Assembly (NCBI GenBank): GCA_940671915.1
Contig: CALNVZ010002974.1
Span: 37,194,575 to 37,258,574, forward strand
Length of the DNA: 64,000 nucleotides
Origin: Paracentrotus lividus
Lineage: Eukaryota; Echinodermata; Echinoidea; Camarodonta; Echinidae
Direction of reading: 5' to 3'
Each line of letters begins with the position of its first letter. Positions within the stretch are counted from its first letter, which is position 1. Positions 41,970 through 54,600 of this stretch are shown here, piece after piece. Below the pieces are notes generated by a model that was given only the letters and a program-made list of their open reading frames with translations, did not search any database and was not told where the DNA came from. The translations under genes were made by a program, and so were the position numbers.

Positions 41970-43933
41970 CTTGGTTAAAATATGATTTCAGATTTGATAG
42001 ATGAACAATTAAACAAGTAAATTTGACCAACTTTTCCGGCTGCTGTGCTGCTTGTCATGTCATGGGATCTGAGTCAATGAACAAAGCTGAAATTTCGAGA
42101 GACTCTACTCCATGCACTTACGTAGTTAAATAACCGGACGTTCAACTACCAATGAGTAGAGCATAGAGGGAAATAAAAGCGACAAATTGAGTAAAGAACG
42201 GGAGAATAGACGCAAAATGTATTTTTTTTTTTTTTTTTGATAAAAAAAAACCCCAAAAACAAACAAAAACTTCTTCCACCAATAGAGAGGACGCGAGAAG
42301 CAAAAGGAGACAATTCACATAGTGTTCTAAAAATATCATATCAGAAACAATAAAATGAAAGTTCAAATAAAAATGGACTGATGCATATTTCCTCGTTTTC
42401 AGGGCACAATGGAAAAAAACAAAACAATAATCAAAACCCCCCCCCCAAAAAAAAAAAAAATAAAAAAATAAAAAAATAATCATTTTAAACTTGTTAGGCC
42501 ATCTGAAAAGGAATTGTAAGAGAAAATATCTATAGATAATTTTTTCCGTATTTGAATTATATCTCCCTGTGGCTCCTGCTATTTAAGGACTTTTTTTTTA
42601 AAACAGCATTATGACATCTATTCTATTTATGTCCTTTTTTTGCTGTTCCATATTCTTTGAATAGGAAACAGACATTCCCCCTTTTTTTTTCTGTTTTTTT
42701 TTTTTACTAGGGATTACTAGGATTATGACATTCACGTGAATCCATAGGATTCGATTTCTGCTCTTTGCAATAATTTTACACATTTTATCATTGATATTCT
42801 TCGAGAATCTTAACTTAAAAAAAACAAACAAACAAACAAAGCAGAAACAAACAGACAAAACAAAACAAATAATTAAAAAACATAACAAAACCAACAAACT
42901 GAAACACCCTGCAGCATATCAATTCTACTCCACGTGAAATGTAAATCTGTTTGGGTATGTAACTTCTATGATCTAACGTATGACATTAAATCTTAACATA
43001 AAGACGCGTCCATTATTTGAGGAGGGGAAACGCAACTTACATTCCATGACTTTAGTGGAATGCACGCAGCTGAAAAACAAAACCCGCGCGCAATCCGAAG
43101 CGACCGATTGACAACTGCATGCAATTATTACTTAGCGCAACAAAAACTCGCCTAAGAAAACTTCCCTGTCGTGTAAAATTGGAATTGTCAGTCGATCCCG
43201 TTCGAGGAAATTAGTCCTGGACATGAAATAAATAATTGAACTTTTATCATATTTTCGGTAGGTAAATGGCTTCAGACCAGATTGGGGAAAAGAACTTTTG
43301 GCAAGCCTATAACACCATTGTGCTAAAGTTTAATCAGAATCTTTATTTCACATAGATTGATGTTCCTAACGATTATTGATATAATAGGATCTTGTCACAC
43401 TTGCCGAAGACGCCGGACACATTCGATATGCATGTGATATGCGAAATATTGACCCATCGAGTAAAGATTCGTTTGTGATAATGTTCCAAGTGACAGGACT
43501 TTTTTTTTAAACCAATCGAGATGAATGTACCATATTTGCAAAAGCTGAGAATTCAAGCTTTTAAAAACTGCTTGATCATTAAGGTGTAATATAATTATGC
43601 GTAATCGAGGAAGATGACTATGCAGCGTATGAGCATTTTGAGAGCAAAATTGCCATATTGTACAGGAATTTGATCTTACTAGGATATTCGAATTGACACA
43701 AGTGACAGGACTTTTTTTCCCTTTGCAATAAGTTTATTCCTATTTTTGAAAAATTCGGACTCTTAGCGTACTTATTCAAGTTGATCATTTCTTTGAAAAG
43801 ATAGTTGCTCGCCATAATCAAGAAAACAAAGTGAAAAAACTGTGCAAAATACAAAAAGTCTATGGCCGCGTTCGCTTTGCGTAGAGTGATAGCGCCCTCT
43901 TCCCCTTAAGTTTACAACTAGAATGGATATTGA

Positions 43934-44061
43934 TTTCTTTAGGCTTCGTCACGTCATCTTCCAAGGAAAATAATAAAAAGAAAGTAGGACCAGGTTAAAA
44001 CCTGGTCCTACTTTCTTTTTATTATTTTCCTTGGAAGATGACGTGACGAAGCCTAAAGAAA
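43934..44061. repeat. Perfect 128-bp palindrome (64-bp arms)
   Basis: The arms are exact inverted copies as far as I can check base by base, centred on 43997/43998 (ACCAGGTTAAAACCTGGT in the middle), with only the two central A's unpaired. The outer ends are TTTCTTTAGGCTTCG and its complement. About 2 kb upstream of the NPEPPS start codon. Confidence 0.9.
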
Positions 44062-47000
44062 ATAAATAATTCATAGAATCAGAAAAGAAGGATATAGACA
44101 CTGGGGCATTTGCATACCCCCCCCCCCCCACCCCATAACAACTCTGCAGAACTGAGCCATACTTGGCCTTCACACACCCATTATATGTATAAAAATCACT
44201 TTTTCTACATATGGGTACATAGGCCTAAACTTGATGAATAAATGCCCCCAAAATGCGAAGTACAGTATAGTAATATTAATAAAAATTGCTTATTTGAAAT
44301 AATAAGCTAACACATAACCTTGATACCTGTATTTGTACAATGTACATCATATTTGCAGAAATCATAAAGTCTGATTATTTTTTTTTGTATGATCATAGCT
44401 TGGACTTTGAGACCTTGGAGACTATGGACAAAAAGTTTACAAAAAGGCTCAAAATAAGAAATGGTTCAAGGCCCGTGTGCATTATTTGAGCATGTTGATC
44501 CAGCACCACTGTACATAATACATACTGATTTTGCGTGTTCTGTGGAGTTCGCAAAACCCTCTCTATAATTTAAGCTCTCTGTAACACGTGTGGGATACGG
44601 CAATTATCGCATCACTTTTTTTGGGGGGGGGGGGGGGGGGGGGGGGGGACAAAATTTTGGTGGATTTTATAAAAAGTTCTATAAGAAGTCAGTCTTATCG
44701 AGCGACATTTTTACAATTAAGATATTTTGACAATTATGGCCATTTTGGCAATTATGGCAATCATTTTAGACACTTTTGTTCAGGCTTAGGGTAGTATACT
44801 TTTTTTGCCTCTAACTTCTAAACGTCAATTTTGCCCGCTCCCCCCAAATGTCATTTTATCCCCCCTTTTTTTTTTAGGGGGGGGGGGGGAGGGGGACCAC
44901 AAAGAAGAAAAAAATTGCCATTAGAGTCGTCCAAAAGTAGCCCTAAACACTAATCCTACCATTAAAGGCCCTTACTCCTAATAAAGGGATGCAGTAACAT
45001 TGAATGAAATTCTAATCACATATACGATTTAGCTTATTTTGCCAACATAATTATAAACACTTAGGTGTCTGGTATATCAATGATTTCATACTCAAAATTT
45101 ATAAACCAACACCGGATGGTTTATAAAACCATGTGCTTTTCCACACACCCATTTCCTGTTGTATAGTCCCCCGTCCCTAGCGGCCTGGTGAACTATCAGT
45201 AGAGGGTACTGGTGTTCGGCTGTATGCTTGGCATTGTTTGTTACACTGTTTCCATTTGATCTGAAACTTTCAGTAGTGTGCTTTTACTGTTGGAACAATA
45301 AAATTTTATTAATCTTGATATAATTGCTCTTGTTTTCGAAAGTTACGAAATCCCTTTAAATGATAATGTAACCATGGTCACAGGATTCATTGAATGTACA
45401 AGAAAGTTTCAGTCTTTATATATAAAACAATAATTGTTCTAGTAGCTTTCCTCACTTTTCGTCTCCCTCCACTCAGATGCCTAGACATATCGATCTCTTG
45501 TCACCTTTCATGCTTCATTGCATGCTTTTTTTTTTTTGGGGGGGGGGCAAAGTTCTCCCTTTCTCTTGTGTTTAAAAAATAAAAGATAAAAAAAACAAAA
45601 AAACTTTAAATCTGTACCATAAGCACTGAGTTTATGATAAACTTTAAATAGATGAACTGGAATATATATTTTTTCAAAGATAAATAATTGTTTGCTAGAG
45701 AGATTGAAAATGAAATCATAACATCCCACAAAGAATACAAAAGTGGTATTCCCATATCTGTCAGATCTTCTTTTCTATTCATTCTTCATGGTCTTTTCAC
45801 ATTCTCTTCTTTCAGACGCTCTTCTTTGATGATTTCTGTTAATTCTTTTTGTAAAACTCAATCTCAATCTCTCTCTCTCTCTCTCCCCCCCCCCTCCCCT
45901 CTCTCTCTCCTTTCTTCTATCCCTCTCTCTGTTGTTGTCCTCCACCCCAAGAAAAAAACCCAAACAAAACAAATGCATAATCCAGCAAAAACATAATTAA
46001 ATTGACATTATCTCAAAGGCATACTTATTACCATCAAAATATATGGTTTCAAATTACAATAATAATTTTTGCTGCCCAAACAACAAAACTAAAAAGAAAT
46101 ACATTTACAAATATAGGCATCAAAAGATTGGTTGGTTGGTTGATCAATGAGATGATGAGTTCTGCTCTGAATATGTAAAAGAAAAAGAAGAAAAAACAAA
46201 ACAATACAAAACGAAACAAAACAGAACCTGAAGAAGCCCTATGACGGAAATGTAAATAATATTGTCTTCAACAGGCTTTTTATTCACCTTTTCATTATGT
46301 AATGTATACTATGATGACTGATACCATATTTATGCCTCACTGTCAATCTATGGTGCAATATTACTCTATAAATCAATATATATATATGTATTGCAATTCA
46401 TGTAAACTAGAATTTCATGGGGAGGGGCAAAATTAAAGACTATACATCCCAAAATATTTTTTGGGTACACGCAGTTTGAAATATATTTGTAAACCCCAAA
46501 TTACTTTGAGCTCACGCCGACAAAACTTGCTATCGGGGGGGGGGGGGGGGGGGTAACATCCAAAATCTCTCAATATTCTGCACCCAACCCACCCCCCCCC
46601 CCCCATTTTGGGTTAAGGGGGTGGATCTGTCTGGCAACTCCCCCCCCCCCTACCTGTACCTGTAATCTCTCCATGAATTACAAAATTTTCAATTTTGATC
46701 ATTAAAGATAGAAGAAGCACCTCTGCATGAGTTAAAAATATAAAAAAGCACTCTGAAAATGTAGAAGGAAAGAGATATACAGATGTATGATTGCATTTGT
46801 TGAAAAATATCACCACACCCTGATTATTTGAAATATCATGTCAGAGGCATGAAAAAGGAATTTTCAAAATTGTATTGAAACGCATCAAAATAGTAGATTT
46901 CTGTTCACTGGTACCTCATAATTATACATGTAGCAAGTTGTGCATTTCTAATATCATTGCAAATATCAATTACCCACCACAATAGGGATAAATGGAGGAA

Positions 47001-47719
47001 TCATACAAGGGTTCGGGCTCATTCATCATCCTAAAATGAATGAAAGGGAACCTAAGGCAAGCAAAAGCATTTTGCTCAGTGTATCCAGTTCAATGTTACT
47101 CAAAATTAAAAATAAAGCAATACACATACATCTTGGAAAAGATATATCTAAAATCGTGGAATGAAAATGTTGAGTACATGTGTACATTGTACACAAATAT
47201 GCAAAGAGCGTGAAGTTTGACTTAGATTCTATGAACATAATGAGTTTGGTTCAATAACATGCATCATTCATCAACAATATTCAATATCTGCAGCTTCCAC
47301 CCATGATGAGACTATGGACAATTCCAACCTCAGTTCTCATTCTGTCCAAATTAGTTGTCAGTCCTTATCTCATCCTGACCTTCAGTCAGTTTCTTTCTCA
47401 GCAGGTTCATCTTCCGAATGATATGTCATTCTGTCCAAAATCTGCTCTCAGCCCTATATATCCTGTGCCCTGTAACACAAAGACTTACGATTGATAAAAA
47501 GCTATGACTGATTTCATCGCGGTAGCCTTATTTGGAAACCATGTAGAGTCATGGATTAAGATTTGGATATGATTAAGATTAGGGTTAGGGCTAGGGTTAG
47601 GATTAAGATCATCAACTTTGGACCATCCTGTCCCTTAATGCGGTTACAAAGAAAAAAAATCCATCGTAACATTTTATCAATCGTCTTTGTGTTACAGGGC
47701 ACTGGACTTACAAAATCTC

Positions 47720-47812
47720 TTAACCTGTTGGAGACGAGCTGATTTGGCTATAACACGCATTTCCCATAGACCTTAGCCCGACTATATTCGGGCTCAGTCC
47801 TCAATGGGTTAA
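47720..47812. repeat. 93-bp palindromic MITE (TTAACC ends), copy B
   Basis: About 93% identical to 22719-22811 and in the same orientation: TTAACCTGTTGGAGAC at the left and TCAATGGGTTAA at the right, with the internal palindrome now CCCGACTATATTCGGG. Confidence 0.8.
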
Positions 47813-48432
47813 ACTGTATACAGTCCATTTCTGTTGTAACGAGATGCTCAGGACCAAGCCAATTTCAATTTGTACCTCAATGTAACAAAATCTTGTCATA
47901 CTAAACACAAAGACACACGTGCACGTTTTTAAAATCAGTAAATTCTTGTTGTATCCATGCTTTTATAATGGGAATAGACTGTATCGCTTTGCATCAGCTT
48001 CATGATGATTGATGGTTTGCCATACCCCTCTCAACCTGTCAAAATAATCTCTCAGTACTTGTCACATCCTACTCCTGGTAATACTTCCAGTCTAAAGTAC
48101 ATGTATATGGCCCGTAATCACAAAGATGTACCAAGCTATAAAGCCATAGCGATAGTTTTTATCTAACAAAATGATAAACCTGTCTACATGTGCACGTTGT
48201 TAGGTTTCTTACACATTTACTGGATTCTGGAACCATGCTTTAATGGTTAGGAAAACTTTCGTACTTATCATTCCAAGGCAGTTTTTAATAGATTCAATAC
48301 CAACAATTCGGATAAATCCATCATCTCCTCTTCAAGATTGTGTCACATTATGCTACCCAAAGTTAAACCACAGATTTAAGCTGTGGCTTAGACATCTTTT
48401 TGAATACCTTACACAATTTCTTTACACCAGCT

Positions 48433-48653
48433 TCACCTAGCAAATGATATCACTGGTTTTCCATTACCGCTGTCATCCTCTCCTTCAATGTTCTCCTTGT
48501 TCACATCAACACTGTCCAGGGTTTCTTTCATCTTCATCTCATGGTCCTTGATTCGTTTGAGCTGGTCATCAAATTCTGGTCCCAGGGTCCAAAGCTTTTC
48601 TAACTCGTAGAACTCTCTGGTCTCCTCTGACATCAAGTGCAGTACGATATTAC
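48433..48653 (-). CDS. MALSU1: MALSU1-like exon 4 (stop)
   Basis: Two bases completing Gly 432, then 72 codons and a TGA at 48433-48435. Encodes [20 protein letters not shown] then an acidic tail. The HxxxxExREFYxLExLW pattern is the family's C-terminal signature. Confidence 0.93.
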
Positions 48654-51600
48654 CTGGTGATAAACAGTTAAAAAGACATGTAATTGTGCATCTATTAGCG
48701 CTTAGAAACACCAAGGTGGATATATGTATTAAGCGCTATATAAATGTAACTATTATTATTATTATTATTATCTATTTGCAATTTTGATCAAGTCCATCTG
48801 ATATATTCTGTAAATTTCCACTTGCTCGAAACCCACTTTGACTACTGCCCATTTGGTCTCATGCCACATGGTCTTATTCCATTTTGTCTACAACCAGTTC
48901 ATCTAAATCCCATTCAGGTCTAATTGCCTATTTACCATTTTGTCTAATTTACATTTACTGTAATCGTGGAAATATTCGCGGTACAATAATTTTCGCGGAT
49001 TTCGCGCAAAGATCGTAAGGAGCAAATTTAAAAACACGCGAATTTAGAAGCATGCTTTCTAATGCATGCTTTGAATGGGTTCGAATTCCTTTCATACGTT
49101 AATACACCGCGAATTTAAGAACCCGCAAATAGGTTTTGAGGCCTCTAAACGCGAAAAATTAATCGCGCGAAACTAACAGCGAATACAGTAGTCTAATATC
49201 CGTATTTTCTAATGCCCACTTGGCTAATTTCTGTAATAGACCAAATATTCGTTCGGGAATTAGACCAAATTGCAAATGGACTGGTTTAACAGGGCATAAA
49301 TTTCACGGTGGCCATTGACAGCTGTGCCATGGATGCCTATGTCCCTGGCTGTGGTGCCAAAGGGAAAACAGATTAATTCACGGCCAAAATGGCCTTGCCT
49401 TTTTTCAAGCTGGCCTTAATGCCCTCTCATGAAATTTATTGACCTTTTCTGAAGGACGGACTCTAATACCTACAATAAAAGGGAAATAAATATGTCACTA
49501 TTTTGTCACATTAAAGGTAGTGTCAGCCTTTTGCAGGCAAAAATATTAAATTTCTAGTTTTTGAGAGGATATAGTAGTATACCAATGACTATATCATCCC
49601 ACAACATGATTAAGCTCAAATTTGTTTGTCATTATATTGCGATTATCAAAATTCATTCCTATTTTTTCGAACCTCGAAAAATATACCGTTCGGTGCGAAC
49701 CGCTGACCGTTAGCGCAGAGAATAATGCACGCTGATGCGCCGTGTGTATATTGCTGTGTGCGGTCCGTGCCGCACGCGCTGTAATATCAACGATGTTGAT
49801 GGAGAGCTGGTCAAGATTGGTAGTCAGATTTTCGTTTCGTATTACTGATCTAGGCAACCTATGACAAAGATTGAATAGACAGTATAGGTCGATCATATTC
49901 TACAGTTATGCCAAGTTGCATTAGTTGGCGCAATTTGTGAAAAAGGCTGATACTACCTTTAAAGTCTCAAATCTGTCAGTATGTAAACAGAATGTGGTTT
50001 TTACATGATCAATATAGACAGGCCAAACAGAATTTTCATCTGCAAATCCCTTTGGAAAGGAATTGTCTGTTTTCCCCATACAGAAAAGGCAATATTTTAA
50101 ACAGAAAATCATCACCTGCCGACCTGGTAGGTGCATCTTTGGACTTCTTCTTTTTTCCCCTATATTTTGTAATTTTTAAGTCTGTTGTCATTGTCATGAT
50201 TGCTTTATATAATGTAGATCTATTGTTACATTTTTGTTTCCTGGAAATCAAATAAATTAAATATGGTTAAATAATTTTTAGGGGGAAAAAGTGGCCTTCG
50301 ATGCCCTTTATATGAAAAAAAAAATTGGCCTTCGATGCCCTTTTTATGAAAAAACATTGGCCGTGGATGCCCTTTGAAGTGGACAAAGTGCCCTAAATTT
50401 TGAAGAAAAAATGGCCTTGCCCTAAAAGCGAAATTTAAGGCCTGGGTTTAACCAATGTGGTATTCAGAGAATTGAACTAACTACTGTTAAACCACCTTGT
50501 ACTTTCTTCATTATTTCTTTGAGGATCAACTGATAGTATAAAACCCCAAAAGTTACTCTTCCATCCTCAGTGCACTTATACATTCTGGCAATGACTCAAT
50601 GTACACATGATCATGTTCGGTCTTGAGACCACAGATTTTGCAAATTGGGCTGTTCTCTATCACATGACAAGAACTATGAACAAGAAAATGAGGGAATGTT
50701 TGCTTAATTTGTGTGTATAATAATACATGCTCAAGTTGCGCCTTTATTGTGACATCATTCCTGTGCATTAACCCTAACTTACCTGGGGGGGGGGGCATTA
50801 TGGCCCCCCTTGACATTTTTCGCGCTAAATCCGAAGTGCGAAATTTTTTGATCGCGCCGCTCGCTGAGTTTTTACTTTCAAGTCTTGCGCATCTTTTAAA
50901 ACTATTTTCGTAAAAATCGGGCATACCATTACGACGTAACACGATTTTCAAAAATTTTTGTCAGACCAAAAATGGCTCAAAAACGTGATTTCATGTACAA
51001 AGTCAATACAAATGTGTTTTCAGCTAGAATTCATAAATGAGTGATTATTTTTAATTTTATTGACAAGAGTCATTTAATTTGATGCTATTTATGGCGAAAT
51101 AATGTCACGGATGAATTGTGTCGGAAAAAACAATAAAAATAAAACGTCAAAAAACAAAGAAATACATAAGAAATTAAAAAAAACAATAAAATACATAAGA
51201 AATCGATTTGGTACAGGAATTTTTTTCCGTACAATTCTTAGGACTGACATAAAGAATATTCCCCCAAAAAAATCAGCTTTCTATGAGCTTTATTTAGTGA
51301 ATTAGAGAAAAGTATGATTTCATGAATAAATTAGCAAATTTAATTCATATAAAATAAAACATATGATTTGTGTAATTCACCTAAAATACAACCGCGTAGA
51401 TTGTGTCATTCTACCTTCAGCAAATTTTCGTCGGGATGCGCGATCCCGCCGGCCAGATCTTCAGGGGGAGGCCATAATGGCCCTCCCCTGGACTTTAAGC
51501 TCACGAAATTGCCCAGGTAAGTTAGGGTTATCCTAAGAGATTACATGTAGTTGGAAAGAAAGTAGTCAATTTAATACAAACCTCAATTAAAAATAGAGTT

Positions 51601-54600
51601 TACCTGTGATATTCTTATTCTTCCCCCTGCACTTGGGGCTCATCATTCAGTCAAATATTTCTTTATGTTTTCAATTTTCACTTGTGCATACAATATAGAT
51701 ATATTGACTGCTTTGAGGGACATGGTCGTTTCTAGATCCTGCCAAGGGAATCTCCGCATCTGCTATAACCCAAGACCGCAGGTCGCGGGTTATGGCAGAT
51801 GCGGAGATTCCGAGAGCAGTCTAGAAACGACCATTCCGAAAATAAAAGCAGTCAATATATATTTTATATGCCGAATCTAAAAACAACAACATGGTCTAAT
51901 TTTGACCTAGAACTAAGTCTAAGTGAAGTCTACGATCTAGATTCTTAAATAGACCTAGCGTTAGATCTAGACAAGCCTAGAGTCATGAAAGTTAAGTCAG
52001 TTCGAGCCTCTGCTCTGGCTCTGCAGGCCACAATGCATGCTCACCACAACACATTTGCATTCTACTTACAACTAACTGCAAAATGCCGAGGAAGCACCCT
52101 CCAGATAATCCTCTAAATCGCTTGTTTAGAAGATCACATCGTCATCGGAATTCAGGCTTAACGCTCAACTAGAAATCTGGATCCGTTCTAGCGCGACGAA
52201 AGAATTTGTCTACGCTGCGCGCACGCGCCGGTGACGCACAAGCAGCGGAGTTGTCTAAAATTATCGACCAATCGCGCCGCCAAATTATGGTATCTGAAGT
52301 AAGCGCATGCGCAGCAGCCTTGCACGTAAACAAATGGGGATCGCACTATGCCCATGGGCAAAAAGTACTGTAAAAGATTGTCTATTGACCGGTAAAACAC
52401 CGGGAAAAATGTACTTATGGCGGCCATAGGTCAGATTATGACTGCACTTTCAACCAATCAGAAGACAGGATTATTAAAGATTCTTAAAATGAGGTATATA
52501 AAAGCCTATATACAGTGCGTCCCAAAAAGAACTATACACTTTTTAAATAGCTACCAAATAGAAAAATATATGATTATTGGGGAAAAGGTTTATAAATATA
52601 TAAAGCCCATATCCTCAACTGTCATTATGATACAAAAAATTCCGAAATAAGGCATGCTTCAGTGATTAATGCCCACTTTTGTAAAGGACACAAAAATTAG
52701 CCTGCGCAGGAATTAACTATTCATTTTGCACCTGGTTATGGAACGCCATGAATGAGTCGAAATTAATGATGGAATCGATCGGCCAACTTAGACAAAAATA
52801 AACTGAAATCAAAGCAAAAATCAATGACATGAAAAGAAAACAGTGAAACGTTACATTTTTGCATAATATTGATTGTTACTGACTTTTTGTTTATCTTTGA
52901 CTCTTATTCCATCATTAAATTGACTCCTTCATGGCGTTCCATAACCAGGTGCAAAATGAATAGTGAATTCCTGCGCAGGCTAATTTTTGTGTCCTTTACA
53001 AAAGTGGGCATTACTCACTGAAGCATGCGTTATTTTCTGAGTTTTTTGTATCATAATGATAGTTGAGGATATATGAGCTTTATATACATATAAACATTTT
53101 ACCCAAGAACCTTATATTCTTTATTTGGTAGCCATTTCAAAAGTGTATAGTTCTTTTTGGGACGCACTGTAGATAGAGAAAAGTAAGTTGTCAACCCACG
53201 AGTAAAATTAGGCATGATAATGAACGTTGGTGGCGCATGTATTATGCAACACACAAATTATTTTCAAATACCAAAGGAAGAACAGTTTCTTCTCTTACCA
53301 AAGTCAATGCATATCCAATCATCTGTATCCTCTCCCTCAATAAGAACAAATGGATCCTTCTTTGTCTTCTCTGATTTATACTAAGAACAATTAAATACCA
53401 CAAAAATCTTTATTATAGATGAATGTGAGTGCCTTTTAAATGTACTATAATGATGATTTATAAGTGTATATACATGTATTCCTATTATTATTTCATCGTT
53501 CCGGGAACGATTCTCAAAGTTTGAGTAGGAAATCATAGATATATCAAGAGTAAAGCAAGCAATTTGGCTGCAATTTTGAAGGGATGTCAGACTGACCATG
53601 CGTTTACATGTATAAGCATGTTTGCAAAATAAGCTTCAGGCAAAATAAGCTTCAGGCAAATCAAATAAATTGCAATTTAAATATCATTCAATGTTCCTGA
53701 ATCACATCAACACCAATCCAATAGATTTTCAAGTTTTTATTTTCCTCATACATAAACATATTTAAATTTATATAAAACAGTTTTAAATGTAATGAGATTA
53801 ACAAATGCAACAAACAAGATGAAACTAACCTGTTGGTTGATATGGAGTGCCATAGCTTTGAGGTGTCTGGGAGATCTACCAGTTACTACCACAAAATAGT
53901 CTACATATTGCTTCTCCTTTGGGATGTTGATTACACAGGTGTCTTGAGCATTCTCCTCCCGTAAGATCGACACAAGATCATCAATGCTGAACACAAACTT
54001 CTTCTCATCCTGCTCTGCTAATGAAGATAAATCCAAAGGAGTAGAGGTATAAAAAGTCAGATAATATTTGATTTAGGCGCCGTCTCCAAACAAAGTGCGT
54101 CAGCTTCCCGCGTCTTTTGTACCAAAAGACGATTAGATTAATTGGCTTTTGAATAGAATCCCGAAATCTGAATACGGCTTAAACACGGTAAAAGCAGAAA
54201 GCCAATTGTTTCTCGCGTTGGATCAGGAAGCTGCGAGAAACTGACGCACTTTGTTTGGAGAAGGCGCCTTAGGAAATTTCTGTTACAGCAAAAAAAAATA
54301 AATAAATAAATAAATTTACATAGTATAATTAAACTGTTGTCATCTTATCATCATTTGATTTAGGGGCATATCAACTTTATTGCTTGTGGTCTTTCTCTAG
54401 ATACAAATGACATGTTTCAACCTTTGGCTGCAAAATTTTGAATAATGTCCTCTGGAACTTCATGAAATCATATAATTCATTTAAAAAAAAATTAAAAAAT
54501 ACTTAAAGAGTATAAAAATTAGGCATTTTCAAAATGACATCATTCCTAGTTTCTGATCTTTTTTAAACATTGGGAAATGCCTGCATTGTAGAATAAATAA

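Larger units (their letters stand above)
41970..48432. other. Upstream region of NPEPPS and downstream region of the MALSU1-like gene
   Basis: No supported exon. Holds the NPEPPS promoter (no clear TATA box seen), many homopolymer runs (G at 44620-44648, 44878-44889 and 46536-46552; C at 46590-46604), the perfect palindrome at 43934-44061, imperfect TTAGGG repeats near 47575-47605 and a second copy of the 93-bp MITE at 47720-47812. Small open frames are low-complexity. Confidence 0.6.

Noticed and set aside
50553-50951. Minus-strand open frame of 132 codons
   Set aside because: Its N-terminal half spans the end of a repeat element (ACCCTAACTTACCTGGG terminus). The phrase [21 protein letters not shown] is reminiscent of an RNA-directed polymerase/LINE tail but is too short to call.
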